10,327 bases of DNA from NCBI GenBank assembly GCA_003224195.1, contig QHYP01000145.1, positions 1 to 10,327 of the forward strand, written 5' to 3'. Below, in pieces: positions 1-6,650 of the stretch. Each line of letters begins with the position of its first letter. Position 1 is the first letter of the stretch. The translations under genes and the position numbers were made by a program. Origin of the DNA: Acidobacteriota bacterium. Its GTDB lineage: Bacteria > Acidobacteriota > Terriglobia > Acidiferrales > UBA7541. The notes beneath the pieces were generated by a model. It ran no database searches. It was not told the origin of the DNA and saw only the letters and a program-made list of their open reading frames with translations.

Positions 1-452
1 GCCTTTCTCTCGGCGGCGAACTAAACGGCGCTCTCCACAAAATCTCCAACGTCGTAACCGAAGTCTACAAGTTCTCCCAGGAGATTGGTGCCGCCACCAA
101 CGAACAGTCTGTGGGCTCTTCGCAAATCGCCAAGGCCACCGGCCGCCTGACCGAAATCACTCAGGAGATCAATTCGGCGGTCGAAGAGCAGGCTTCAGGG
201 GCGCAAGCCGTCGTTCGCGCGATGGACAAAATGCGTGAACTCGTCCAACAGTCCGCCTCCAGTTCCACTGAGCTTTCCGCCGCGGCGGAGCAAATGCTCA
301 AGCTCTCGCGCCAGCTCCTCGAGGGGATGGATCGTTTCCTTCTGGACAGGAGCGGTGCAGCGCGCGCAGGGCGTGATCCCGCATCGCGCCGCCGCCCGCC
401 GGATTACTCTCGCGCGGCAGAGCCCGAATTCGCTGGAATGGCTAGACCCTGA
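1..452 (+). CDS. Methyl-accepting chemotaxis protein, C-terminal part (5' end outside window)
   Basis: The frame is open from base 3 to the TGA at 450-452, so this is the 3' end of a longer gene. The visible part is a long, low-hydrophobicity helix rich in Ala, Glu, Gln and Ser, with heptad-like spacing. It carries motifs typical of the descending methylation helix of MCP signalling domains, namely 'ATNEQSVGSSQI' and 'SAVEEQASGAQAV'; Gln/Glu pairs of this kind are the usual substrates of CheR and CheB. The conserved receptor tip that binds CheW and CheA must lie upstream, outside the window, as must any ligand-binding, transmembrane or HAMP region, so membrane location cannot be judged. The last 35 residues are Arg/Pro/Ala-rich and look disordered. 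The protein ends in AGMARP and lacks an NWETF-type CheR-docking pentapeptide. Its stop lies 18 bases before cheW, so it is probably the first visible gene of the operon. Confidence 0.9.
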   Translation, partial: LSLGGELNGALHKISNVVTEVYKFSQEIGAATNEQSVGSSQIAKATGRLTEITQEINSAVEEQASGAQAVVRAMDKMRELVQQSASSSTELSAAAEQMLKLSRQLLEGMDRFLLDRSGAARAGRDPASRRRPPDYSRAAEPEFAGMARP

Positions 453-470
453 GGTCGGAGAGCCTTCGCA

Positions 471-947
471 ATGGAAAAAGATGTCCAGGTCGTCGGCTTT
501 CGCGTCGGAAATGAAACGTACGGCGTCCGCATCTCCGCTGTCCGCGAGATCGTCCGCGTGCCGGAAATCACCTCCGTGCCGAATGCGCCCGAGGCCATCG
601 AGGGCGTGATCAATCTTCGGGGCAAGATCATCCCCGTGACGGACCTCCGCAAGCGATTCGGCCGGGCGGAGGCGCGCCCCGACAAGAAAAACCGTATTCT
701 TGTCGTCGAGCTCGGTGACAAGCTTCTCGGTCTCATCGTCAATTCCGCGTCGGAAGTTCTCAAAATCCCTCCCTCGGAGATCGAGATGCCCGGAAGCATG
801 CTGGCGGAAGACGAATCAAGTTACGTCACCGGTGTCGGCAAGCTGGACGGCCGGCTCATCATCCTGGTGGATATCGCAAAGCTCCTGCACCGTTCGGAGT
901 ACAAACGCATCGAGGAGGCCGCGGAGCCCGTCCCCAGTGTTCGCTGA
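471..947 (+). CDS. cheW: Chemotaxis coupling protein CheW
   Basis: This is a single CheW-like (SH3-like) domain protein of 158 residues, the usual family length. CheW bridges MCP signalling tips to the P5 domain of the kinase CheA in cytoplasmic receptor arrays. Visible family signatures are the N-terminal strand 'VVGFRVGNETYGVRISAVREIVR', broken here only by normal variation, then 'PNAPEAIEGVINLRGKIIPV' followed by 'DLRKRFG', and near the end 'GRLIILVDIAKLL'. The NLRGKIIPV stretch is the most conserved CheW core. The ATG at 471 is preceded by GGAG at 457-460 with a 10-base spacer and lies just after the receptor gene stop, so the start is well placed. It is followed after 47 bases by cheR. 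The identification is secure from the motifs and the neighbours. Confidence 0.96.
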   Translation: MEKDVQVVGFRVGNETYGVRISAVREIVRVPEITSVPNAPEAIEGVINLRGKIIPVTDLRKRFGRAEARPDKKNRILVVELGDKLLGLIVNSASEVLKIPPSEIEMPGSMLAEDESSYVTGVGKLDGRLIILVDIAKLLHRSEYKRIEEAAEPVPSVR

Positions 948-961
948 CTTCTCTCCGTTCT

Positions 962-978
962 TGCGGGAATGTCCCGCA
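962..978 (+). other. Perfect short hairpin between cheW and cheR
   Basis: TGCGGGA at 962-968 and TCCCGCA at 972-978 form a perfect 7-bp stem with a 3-base loop (ATG). It sits in the only sizeable gap before cheR, 15 bases after the cheW stop. No T-run follows, so it does not look like an intrinsic terminator. An RNA processing or stability element, or chance, are the alternatives. Confidence 0.4.
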
Positions 979-994
979 GCACGGAAAACGGCCG

Positions 995-1921
995 GTGCCC
1001 CTGAATGATTCCGATATGGGAACAATTACTGCGCAGATCCAGCTAACCGAAGCGGAACTGAAACTCTTGCAGACCCTCGTCTATCAGGAATGCGGCATGT
1101 ATTTTGACGAGCGCCGTTCCCACTTTCTGAAGGACCGCCTCCAGCGCCGCTTGAAAGCGTGCCAGCTCGATTCCTTCTATGGCTATTACCGCTTGCTGAC
1201 CAGCAGGGAAGGCAAGCAGGAGCTGGCGCTTCTCCTCGAGAATCTCACGGTCAACGAAACGAGTTTCTTCCGCAATAAGCCGCAGCTCGAACTTCTCCAG
1301 AAAAGCGTTTTGGAAGAGCTTCTGCACCACAAACAGGAGCGACGCGACTGGAACCTCCGCGTGTGGAGCGCGGGCTGTTCTTCGGGTCAGGAACCCTATT
1401 CGGTCGCGATGCTCATTTGCGACGCGTTGGCCTACTATTACCTTCGCAACCCGTTGCCGTTCGACGTGCCCTTGCCGAAGCCGCTCATCCCGCCTCCATG
1501 GAAACTCGAGATTCTCGCCTCGGACATTAGTTACGCGGCGCTGCGCACCGGCCAGGAAGGGCTCTACACGGAAGTTCAGATGGAGCCCGTGGATTACACC
1601 GCGCGTTTGCGCTATTTCGAGAAATCTGCCGACAAATACTCCGCCAAGCCCACGCTCAAAGAGCTGGTCCAATTCGACTTTCACAATCTCAAGACCGAAT
1701 TCTTGCCACGTCGCAACGACATCATCCTCTGCCGCAACGTCATGATCTACTTCGATGAACCCGAGCAGAAGCGCCTGGTCGAGAAGTTCTGGCACTGCTT
1801 GAATCCCGCTGGCTACCTCTTTGTCGGTCATGCGGAAAGCCTTTTTGGCCTCTCAACGAAGTTCCGCATGATCCATCACAACAATGGCACGGCCTACCAG
1901 CGGATTGAGGTTTCCTCGTGA
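995..1921 (+). CDS. cheR: Chemotaxis protein methyltransferase CheR
   Basis: CheR is a cytoplasmic S-adenosylmethionine (SAM)-dependent methyltransferase that methylates receptor glutamates, the adaptation step opposed by CheB. The 308-residue protein has the helical N-terminal domain (about residues 15-85), then the catalytic domain. Visible motifs are NETSFFR (87-93), the SAM-binding loop SAGCSSGQEPYS (125-136), ASDIS in place of the common ATDIS, 'DIILCRNVMIYF' (242-253) and 'FVGHAESL' near the end. An extra proline-rich stretch of about 20 residues (around NPLPFDVPLPKPLIPPPW) separates motif I from ASDIS and lengthens the protein relative to typical CheR of about 280 residues. The start could be the GTG at 995 or the ATG at 1016; neither has a strong ribosome-binding site. 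The stop overlaps the cheA start as GTGA, implying translational coupling. Confidence 0.95.
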   Translation: MPLNDSDMGTITAQIQLTEAELKLLQTLVYQECGMYFDERRSHFLKDRLQRRLKACQLDSFYGYYRLLTSREGKQELALLLENLTVNETSFFRNKPQLELLQKSVLEELLHHKQERRDWNLRVWSAGCSSGQEPYSVAMLICDALAYYYLRNPLPFDVPLPKPLIPPPWKLEILASDISYAALRTGQEGLYTEVQMEPVDYTARLRYFEKSADKYSAKPTLKELVQFDFHNLKTEFLPRRNDIILCRNVMIYFDEPEQKRLVEKFWHCLNPAGYLFVGHAESLFGLSTKFRMIHHNNGTAYQRIEVSS

Positions 1922-3273
1922 CGCGCCCACCCGAAGACCGCTCAGCAGAGCTTCGCGCGCTCTTCTTCGAAGGCGCGGCCGAGCTCTTGCAGTCGCTCAA
2001 CGAGGCGGGCCTCGAAGTCGAGGCGCAGCCCGCGGATGAAGACGTCATTCGTCGTGTGCGCCGCGTCGTGCATACGCTGAAGGGCGATTCCGCCGCCTGC
2101 GGATTCCAAGCGCTGAGCGAGCTGGCCCATGAGTTCGAGGACGTGCTCTCACCCAAAATCGGCAAATCGCACGGCCGCTTGCTCGCTGAGGCGGTGCTCT
2201 CCGCCGCCGACACTTTCGAGGCCCTGCTCTCCGCCTATCAGCGGGGGATGGAAGCCCCCTCCACTGAGCCTCTTCGCGTCCTGATCCGGCGCCTGCTCGA
2301 AGTTCCGGCGCAGCCTACCGAAGCTTCCGGCGCACCGCAACGTGTTTCGGCCCGCTTTGCGTGGACCGAGTACGAGCAGCTCATGATTTCTGAAGCGGTC
2401 CATCGCGGAGAAAAAGTCTACAACATTGCTTTGCGCATCGATCCGCACAGTGCGATGCGCGCCGCCGCATTCCAGCTCATTCGCAACATGCTGCATGGCT
2501 CGGGCACGTTGATCGCCCTGCGCCCTGAAGACAACGCCGCAGCCGCCACGGCGGATATCGTGGAGGCCGCGCTTGCCAGCACCTACGATGAGGAGTGGAT
2601 TAAACGGCGCTGCCACATTCCCTCCATCGTCTCCGATTTGCGGATCGAACTGGCCGAAGCGGTAGAAACGCCGGAACACGAAATGCTCGCCGCCCTCCTG
2701 GAAGCAGAAGCAGCCGCGGTGACGGGCACGGCGTCTGGCCGCGGGGAGAAAGGCGCACTCCCCCAGACTGGTGCCTCCAAATCCGCAATCAACGCGGTTG
2801 TCGAAAGCACGTTCTCGCGTCGATTCAGTCATGAACCTGGTCGGCGAGCTGATTATCGGCAAATCCATGCTTCATCGCGCGATCGTGGAATTCGACCAGC
2901 GCCACCCGCGGGATCCGGCTCGGGCCAAATTGGCCGACGCGCTTTCGTTTCAGTCGCGTGTTCTCGACGAATTACACAAGTCGGTTCTGCAGATCCGCAT
3001 GGTGCCGGTGGAGCAGCTCTTTCGCCGAGTTCCGCGCGTGATCCGCGATGTCGCGAAGCATCTCGGCAAGGACGTCGCGCTCGAGGTCGCGGGACAAAAC
3101 ACCGATCTCGACAAGGGCATCCTCGACGCGCTCGCCGAGCCGCTGACGCATCTCGTGCGCAACGCCGTGGACCACGGGATCGAGCCTGCGGAAGAGCGCA
3201 TTGCGGCCGGAAAACCCGCGCGCGGCACGGTCTACCTCAATGCCTATCATCAGGCCGCGCAAGTCGTGATTGA
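1918..3273 (+). CDS. cheA: Chemotaxis kinase CheA, N-terminal half (frameshifted relative to the kinase half)
   Basis: This frame carries the front of CheA. Residues 1-125 form an Hpt (P1) domain with the phospho-acceptor motif 'VVHTLKGDSAACGF', His52 being the expected autophosphorylation site. Residues 140-260 ('FAWTEYEQLMISEAVHRG' onward) look like the middle, regulator-binding type of region. Authentic CheA sequence stops near base 2800-2813. After that point this frame stays open to 3273 but encodes only an Arg/Ser-rich, low-complexity translation, while the real P3-P4-P5 kinase sequence continues in the +1 frame. The GTG start at 1918 overlaps the cheR stop (GTGA). If the break is real, this product would be an Hpt protein with about 150 nonsense residues, unable to phosphorylate itself. 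A base error in the assembly is an equally good explanation. Confidence 0.85.
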   Translation: MTRPPEDRSAELRALFFEGAAELLQSLNEAGLEVEAQPADEDVIRRVRRVVHTLKGDSAACGFQALSELAHEFEDVLSPKIGKSHGRLLAEAVLSAADTFEALLSAYQRGMEAPSTEPLRVLIRRLLEVPAQPTEASGAPQRVSARFAWTEYEQLMISEAVHRGEKVYNIALRIDPHSAMRAAAFQLIRNMLHGSGTLIALRPEDNAAAATADIVEAALASTYDEEWIKRRCHIPSIVSDLRIELAEAVETPEHEMLAALLEAEAAAVTGTASGRGEKGALPQTGASKSAINAVVESTFSRRFSHEPGRRADYRQIHASSRDRGIRPAPPAGSGSGQIGRRAFVSVACSRRITQVGSADPHGAGGAALSPSSARDPRCREASRQGRRARGRGTKHRSRQGHPRRARRAADASRAQRRGPRDRACGRAHCGRKTRARHGLPQCLSSGRASRD

Positions 3274-3991
3274 AGTACGCGATGACGGCCGTGGAATCTA
3301 TCTGGACCGTGTTCGCGCCCAAGCCGTCGAGCGCGGAATCATGACCGCGGAGGAGTTGAACCGGCTCACTGAGCAGGAAACGCTGAATTTGATCTTCGAG
3401 CCCGGCTTCAGTACCGCGACACGCGTCACCGAGGTGTCTGGACGCGGCGTAGGGATGGATATCGTTCGCACGGTGCTTGACCGTCTGAAGGGCACCGTGC
3501 AGGTGTTCACAACGCCCGGACAAGGCACGACGTTTCAGCTTCGCGTTCCCCTCACGCTGGCGAGCATCCAGGCGCTCCTCTTCCGAGTCGGTGGTCGCCT
3601 CTTTGCCGTGCCGCTCTCGTCTGTTTTGGAAATTACGCGCGTTTCGGAGCCGGAAATCCATCGCGTGGATCAGCGCGAAGTCCTCCGCTTGCGGGATCAT
3701 CTCCTGACTCTCGTCCGGTTGAACCGGCTTGGCGAGATCCACGCCGTGGAGAGCAGCAAGCGCAAGTTCGTCGTCGTGATCGGCGGGGCGGAAAAACGAT
3801 TCGGCCTTCTGGTGGACAGTCTGGTCGGGGAAGAAGAATTGGTTATCAAGGCGCTCCCGGGCGAGATCATCTCAAGCGATCTGGTCAGTGGCGCCTCGAT
3901 TCTGGGCGACGGCACCATCGTGCTCATCCTCAATGTTCCTGCCGTTCTCGCTCGGCTGTCGCGAGCGCTGCCTTTGGAGGCGACGGCATGA
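2771..3991 (+). CDS. cheA: Chemotaxis kinase CheA, C-terminal half (P3 dimerisation, P4 kinase, P5 coupling)
   Basis: From about 2813 the frame encodes a complete CheA back half. The P3 dimerisation helix begins 'SRVDSVMNLVGELIIGKSM'. P4 is a GHKL-type ATPase with 'RMVPVEQLFRRVPR' at its entry, the N box 'LVRNAVDHGIEP' (about 3152-3184), the G1 box DDGRGI (3281-3298) and the G2 box GRGVGMDIVR (from 3440). P5 is a CheW-like domain from about 3550 ('LLFRVGGRLFAVPL', ending 'GDGTIVLILNV'). All ATP-binding boxes look intact. There is no obvious ribosome-binding site of its own: the GTG at 2771 is only the furthest upstream start, and residues before SRVD do not look like CheA. An ATG at 2831 lies inside P3. 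I therefore read this as the rest of one cheA gene displaced by a +1 shift. The stop overlaps cheB as ATGA. Confidence 0.9.
   Translation: MPPNPQSTRLSKARSRVDSVMNLVGELIIGKSMLHRAIVEFDQRHPRDPARAKLADALSFQSRVLDELHKSVLQIRMVPVEQLFRRVPRVIRDVAKHLGKDVALEVAGQNTDLDKGILDALAEPLTHLVRNAVDHGIEPAEERIAAGKPARGTVYLNAYHQAAQVVIEVRDDGRGIYLDRVRAQAVERGIMTAEELNRLTEQETLNLIFEPGFSTATRVTEVSGRGVGMDIVRTVLDRLKGTVQVFTTPGQGTTFQLRVPLTLASIQALLFRVGGRLFAVPLSSVLEITRVSEPEIHRVDQREVLRLRDHLLTLVRLNRLGEIHAVESSKRKFVVVIGGAEKRFGLLVDSLVGEEELVIKALPGEIISSDLVSGASILGDGTIVLILNVPAVLARLSRALPLEATA
2800..2813 (+). other. Frameshift site within cheA
   Basis: Upstream, frame 1 reads KSAINAVVEST; downstream, the conserved SRVDSVMNLVGE lies in frame 2. 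Joining them needs the ribosome or the sequence to skip one base (equally, one base inserted or two lost) around AGC-ACG-T-TCT-CGC. Dropping one T gives VVESTSRVDSVMN; dropping four bases (ACGT) gives VVES-SRVDSVMN, which fits the family even better. No stop codon, slippery run or strong internal ribosome-binding site marks it as a programmed site. Confidence 0.8.
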
Positions 3992-5148
3992 GCGAACGCA
4001 TTCGAGTTCTTGTCGTGGACGATTCCGCGCTCATGCGCAAGCTGATACCGCGCATTCTGGCCGGGGATCCGAACATCGAAGTCATCGGAACGGCCATGGA
4101 CGGAGCCTTCGCGCTGAAGAAAATTGCAGACCTGAAGCCGGACGTGGTCACGCTCGATCTGGAGATGCCGCGGATGGACGGGCTCGAAACGCTGCGGATG
4201 CTCACGCGTCGTTTTCACCTTCCGGTGATCGTCTGCAGTACACACTCGAAGCAGGGCGCCTATTGCACATTCAAGGCCCTGGCCCTGGGGGCTATCGATT
4301 TTGTGGCCAAGCCGCACGACGCAGCCGCGGGACATATTGAGGCCATTGCCGGGGAGCTGATCGAAAAAATCAAGGTCGCCTGGCGCGTAGGCGCTCACAA
4401 GCAAGAACTGCCCGTGCTCCCGGAGCCGCAGCCGGTCCGGAAAACCGGCGTGCGTGCCACGCTTCCGCCGAATCGCGTCGTGGCCATCGGAATCTCCACC
4501 GGCGGACCGAATGCTCTTCAGTACGTTTTGTCGCAGCTTCCGCCGGATTTTCCGGCGTGCATCCTCGTCGTCCAACACATGCCGGAAGGATTCACGGATA
4601 TGTTTGCGCGGCGGCTAGACGAGTGCTGCGCCGTGGACGTGCAGGAAGCGCGCTCGGGCGATTTGCTCTTGGCGGGGCGCGTGTTGGTGTGCCCCGGCAA
4701 CCGCCACTTGATGGTGCGGCGGATGCCGCGCGGAGACGTGGCCATCCTTTCCGACGCGCCGCCGGTGAACGGCCACCGCCCCTCCGCCGACGTCCTGTTC
4801 CATTCCGTGGCGCAGGAATACGGCGCGGCGGCAGTCGGCGTAATCATGACCGGCATGGGTGACGACGGCGCGGACGGACTGGGCGCGATCAAGGCCGCGG
4901 GCGGACATACGGCGGCGCAGAGCGAGGATAGTTGCGTAGTGAGCAGCATGCCGCGCGCCGCCATCCTGAAGGGATTCGCCAGCAAGATCGTCGCGCTGGA
5001 TAAGCTGGGCGGGCATTTGATCAGCCAGTGCGGCGGCGGCCGTTCGAGCCCTGTCGCGGGCGAAACGATTGACAAGAGCAATAGGACCGAGAAACACGAG
5101 AGAACACCGGTTTCTTCCCCGCGCATCGGAAGGGTCGCGCCGGGATAA
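3988..5148 (+). CDS. cheB: Chemotaxis response regulator / protein-glutamate methylesterase CheB
   Basis: CheB removes methyl groups from (and deamidates) receptors when phosphorylated by CheA, giving adaptation feedback. The 386-residue protein has a receiver domain at about 4-120 with acidic pair Asp11-Asp12, phospho-acceptor Asp57 in 'VVTLDLEMPRMDG' and the 'DFVAKP' lysine. A linker of about 40 residues leads to the methylesterase domain at about 160-350. Its catalytic triad is visible as Ser170 in GISTGGP, His197 in VQHMPEGF and Asp292 in 'MTGMGDDGADG', positions close to those of the enteric enzyme. The last 35 residues are polar and look unstructured. The ATG overlaps the cheA stop (ATGA), and the TAA lies 16 bases before cheY. 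Confidence 0.96.
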   Translation: MSERIRVLVVDDSALMRKLIPRILAGDPNIEVIGTAMDGAFALKKIADLKPDVVTLDLEMPRMDGLETLRMLTRRFHLPVIVCSTHSKQGAYCTFKALALGAIDFVAKPHDAAAGHIEAIAGELIEKIKVAWRVGAHKQELPVLPEPQPVRKTGVRATLPPNRVVAIGISTGGPNALQYVLSQLPPDFPACILVVQHMPEGFTDMFARRLDECCAVDVQEARSGDLLLAGRVLVCPGNRHLMVRRMPRGDVAILSDAPPVNGHRPSADVLFHSVAQEYGAAAVGVIMTGMGDDGADGLGAIKAAGGHTAAQSEDSCVVSSMPRAAILKGFASKIVALDKLGGHLISQCGGGRSSPVAGETIDKSNRTEKHERTPVSSPRIGRVAPG

Positions 5149-5152
5149 GGAC

Positions 5153-5158
5153 AAGGAG
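5153..5158 (+). promoter_or_regulatory. Ribosome-binding site fixing the cheY start
   Basis: AAGGAG ends 6 bases before the ATG at 5165. This strong site picks 5165 over the upstream in-frame start at 5069, which would extend cheY back into the end of cheB and add about 32 residues of non-family sequence. Confidence 0.75.
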
Positions 5159-5164
5159 AAGGCC

Positions 5165-5620
5165 ATGCAACAATTTGCCGCTCTGCTGCGAAAGGACAAC
5201 CAGCCCGTCCGCTACCTCGTCGTGGACGATTCCGTCTTCGCGCGCAAGAACCTCATCAAGATGATCGAGATGTACGGCGGCGAAGTGGCCGGAGAAGCCG
5301 GCGACGGGCTTACCGCCATCGCGGAATTCAACCGCGCGAAGCCGGACATCGTGCTGATGGACATCACCATGCCCCAGATGGAGGGCATCGAGGCCGTGGA
5401 GCGCATCGTGCGCCAGCATCCGGCGGCGCGCATCGTCATGGTGTCTTCCGTGGGCTACCAGGAAAACATCCTGGCGGCGCTGCAAAAAGGCGCGAAGCAT
5501 TTCGTGCAGAAGCCGGTGAAGCCCGAAGTGCTCTACGAAATTTTGCGCTACGTGCTGAGCGACGAAGGCGGCGCGCCTCACGCGGCTCCGGTGGGCGTTG
5601 CGGAGGAAGGGCAAGCATGA
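5165..5620 (+). CDS. cheY: CheY-like single-domain response regulator
   Basis: This is a stand-alone receiver domain of 151 residues, the expected diffusible output of CheA. Landmarks are the acidic pair Asp21-Asp22 (LVVDDS), phospho-acceptor Asp66 in 'DIVLMDITMPQMEG', Ser94 in VMVSSVG at the switch Ser/Thr position, and Lys116 in FVQKP. It has about 15 extra residues at the N-terminus and an Ala/Pro/Glu-rich tail of about 18 residues beyond the receiver fold. No DNA-binding or enzymatic output domain follows, so its role is probably to act on the flagellar motor switch or another motility machine. The start at 5165 was chosen because of the adjacent AAGGAG site. It overlaps the following cheX-like gene as ATGA, which implies co-translation with its likely phosphatase. 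Confidence 0.94.
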   Translation: MQQFAALLRKDNQPVRYLVVDDSVFARKNLIKMIEMYGGEVAGEAGDGLTAIAEFNRAKPDIVLMDITMPQMEGIEAVERIVRQHPAARIVMVSSVGYQENILAALQKGAKHFVQKPVKPEVLYEILRYVLSDEGGAPHAAPVGVAEEGQA

Positions 5621-6120
5621 AAATGGAACTGATCCAGCCGTTCATCAACGCCGCTGACGCAGTTTTTGCCGAAGCGCTGCAGGCGCCAACGAAAATCGTC
5701 GACCTGACCATGGACGAGGAGACCTACCGGCGGAAGGGCGTCGCGGCGCACATCCTCATCAAAGGAGAGATCGAAGGCCGCGTGATCCTGGATTTGGCGC
5801 CGGATGTGGCCATGAAAGTGGCGAGCCATTTGGCCGGCGCGGAAGTCCCGGAGAGCGATCAAGTGGTGCGCGAAACCGTGTGCGAACTGGCGAACATGGT
5901 CATCGGGAATTCCGTGACGCTGCTGAACGACCAGGGATTCCGCTTCAAAGTTTTTCCCCAGGAAGTGCACATGAACGAACAGGGGCTGGCGGGAAGCGTG
6001 GACACGGAAGCGATGGTGATGTGCATCGAGACGCCGTGCGGGCCCGCTTACCTCAACCTGGCGCTCCACTACCTGCGGCGCCGGCGGCGGGAACGCGATG
6101 CCACGCCGGTGGCGGAGTGA
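5617..6120 (+). CDS. cheX: CheX-like CheY-P phosphatase
   Basis: The 167-residue protein matches the CheX / CheC-type phosphatase fold, which removes phosphate from CheY. The helix 'ETVCELANMVIGNSVTLL' carries the family E-x-x-N catalytic signature (Glu90 and Asn93), used in this family to position water for attack on the aspartyl phosphate. It has only one such helix, as in CheX and unlike typical CheC, which has two. The preceding 'KGEIEGRVILDLAPDVAMKVA' segment, broken only by normal variation, is the usual strand-helix module. The C-terminus ends in an Arg-rich run (LRRRRRERD). GGAGGAAGG at 5602-5610 lies 6 bases before the ATG at 5617, and the start overlaps the cheY stop; an in-frame ATG at 5623 is a weaker alternative. 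It is the last gene of the operon. Confidence 0.88.
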   Translation: MKMELIQPFINAADAVFAEALQAPTKIVDLTMDEETYRRKGVAAHILIKGEIEGRVILDLAPDVAMKVASHLAGAEVPESDQVVRETVCELANMVIGNSVTLLNDQGFRFKVFPQEVHMNEQGLAGSVDTEAMVMCIETPCGPAYLNLALHYLRRRRRERDATPVAE

Positions 6121-6151
6121 GGAAGAGGCCGAGAGTCCACAGATGACAGTC

Positions 6152-6190
6152 GCCCGCGCGGGCAAAGAGCCAGGCTGAGTGACTTCAGCC
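6152..6190 (+). other. Two hairpins just downstream of cheX
   Basis: GCCCGCGCGGGC at 6152-6163 is a perfect 12-base palindrome. GGCTGA (6173-6178) and TCAGCC (6185-6190) form a 6-bp stem with a 6-base loop. Neither is followed by a T-run. They lie 31-70 bases after the operon's last stop and may act in transcript ending or stability. Confidence 0.35.
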
Positions 6191-6210
6191 GCCGGACGGA
6201 GAGACATAGT

Positions 6211-6255
6211 AAGAGACTTGCACCCGGGATTCTCGCCCGGGATGAGCACTCTCTT
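6211..6255 (+). terminator. Possible terminator or 3' stem-loop of the chemotaxis operon
   Basis: Two CCCGGG blocks (6223-6228 and 6236-6241) pair around a 7-base loop. The stem can extend outward through TGC/GCA (6219-6221 with 6246-6248) and AAGAGA/TCTCTT (6211-6216 with 6250-6255), with small bulges. Only three T residues end the stem and no full U-tract follows, so intrinsic termination is uncertain. Confidence 0.35.
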
Positions 6256-6300
6256 TGGATACCAGGTTAACAGAATATCCCCCCTCCCCCCACCGCCTGG

Positions 6301-6474
6301 GAATTTGTAAGGATGTGCCAACTAAGGACTTGCGGACGAATTTGGCGTAAGGATGTGCCAATAAAGGGCTTATAACTCATTTGTAGGCATATCGTTACGG
6401 AGGCTTTTTGCAAGCATTTGATTGCAAAGGGGTTAAAAAACGGACCCACGTAAGTATGGCCCCTAAAGGACTTA
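6301..6474 (+). repeat. Three-copy diverged direct repeat
   Basis: TAAGGATGTGCCAA occurs exactly at 6308-6321 and 6348-6361, each preceded by GAATTT and followed by a diverged (C)TAA(A)GG(A/G)CTT, so the two units are tandem with 37-40 base length. A third, more diverged copy begins at 6451: TAAG-TATG-GCC-CC-TAAAGGACTTA, ending at 6474. The copies do not preserve a reading frame. Confidence 0.65.
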
Positions 6475-6615
6475 GCTCGCGGGCGTTTTATTATGACGTT
6501 TCCCATTGGCTAAAGATGGCTGGTTATATCATAAATAAACAGTACGTCAAGATAATTTCTTGGACCTGTGGAAAAGGGCAGGCTGCGGGCGCGAGCCGAA
6601 AGTTGTGTAGAGGAG

Positions 6616-6621
6616 TATAAT
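6616..6621 (+). promoter_or_regulatory. Candidate -10 box for the ACT-domain gene
   Basis: A perfect TATAAT lies 30 bases before the ATG at 6651. The region 15-18 bases upstream (GAGCCG and overlaps) has no good TTGACA match, so the -35 element is weak or absent. The position suits a short 5' leader. Confidence 0.45.
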
Positions 6622-6650
6622 CAGCGCCCAGAAAGGCAGGGGGTGACCCA

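Larger units (their letters stand above)
6121..6650. other. Long noncoding interval between cheX and the ACT gene
   Basis: There is no credible gene on either strand in about 530 bases. The first 140 bases hold the hairpins after cheX. From about 6270 the composition becomes visibly richer in A and T than the chemotaxis genes, with a C-run at 6279-6290, the three-copy repeat, and a consensus -10 box near the end. Short open frames on both strands give translations without any family look. Confidence 0.6.

Noticed and set aside
1043..1831. Long minus-strand open frame (262 codons) opposite cheR
   Set aside because: It is the antisense shadow of a clear CheR gene with all motifs on the plus strand; its translation has no family look.
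2800..2813. Programmed +1 frameshifting in cheA
   Set aside because: There is no in-frame stop, rare-codon pause, slippery run or internal Shine-Dalgarno-like stimulator near the joint, so mutation or sequence error is preferred.
2149..3742. Minus-strand open frames opposite cheA (2149-2868 and 2972-3742)
   Set aside because: They are caused by high GC and codon bias in the opposite strand; both halves of CheA are recognisable on the plus strand.
3697..4578. Minus-strand open frame opposite the cheA/cheB junction
   Set aside because: It spans two real plus-strand genes and shows no motif or ribosome-binding site.
5578..6321. Minus-strand open frame opposite cheX
   Set aside because: The CheX-like E-x-x-N motif and ATGA coupling support the plus strand; the antisense product is His/Arg-rich and unrecognisable.
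6301..6378. CRISPR array
   Set aside because: Only two adjacent 37-40 base units, with no unique spacers between equal repeats and no cas genes.
6267..6620. Short open frames on both strands in the cheX-ACT spacer
   Set aside because: Low-complexity translations, no ribosome-binding sites, and the three-copy repeat crosses them without keeping frame.
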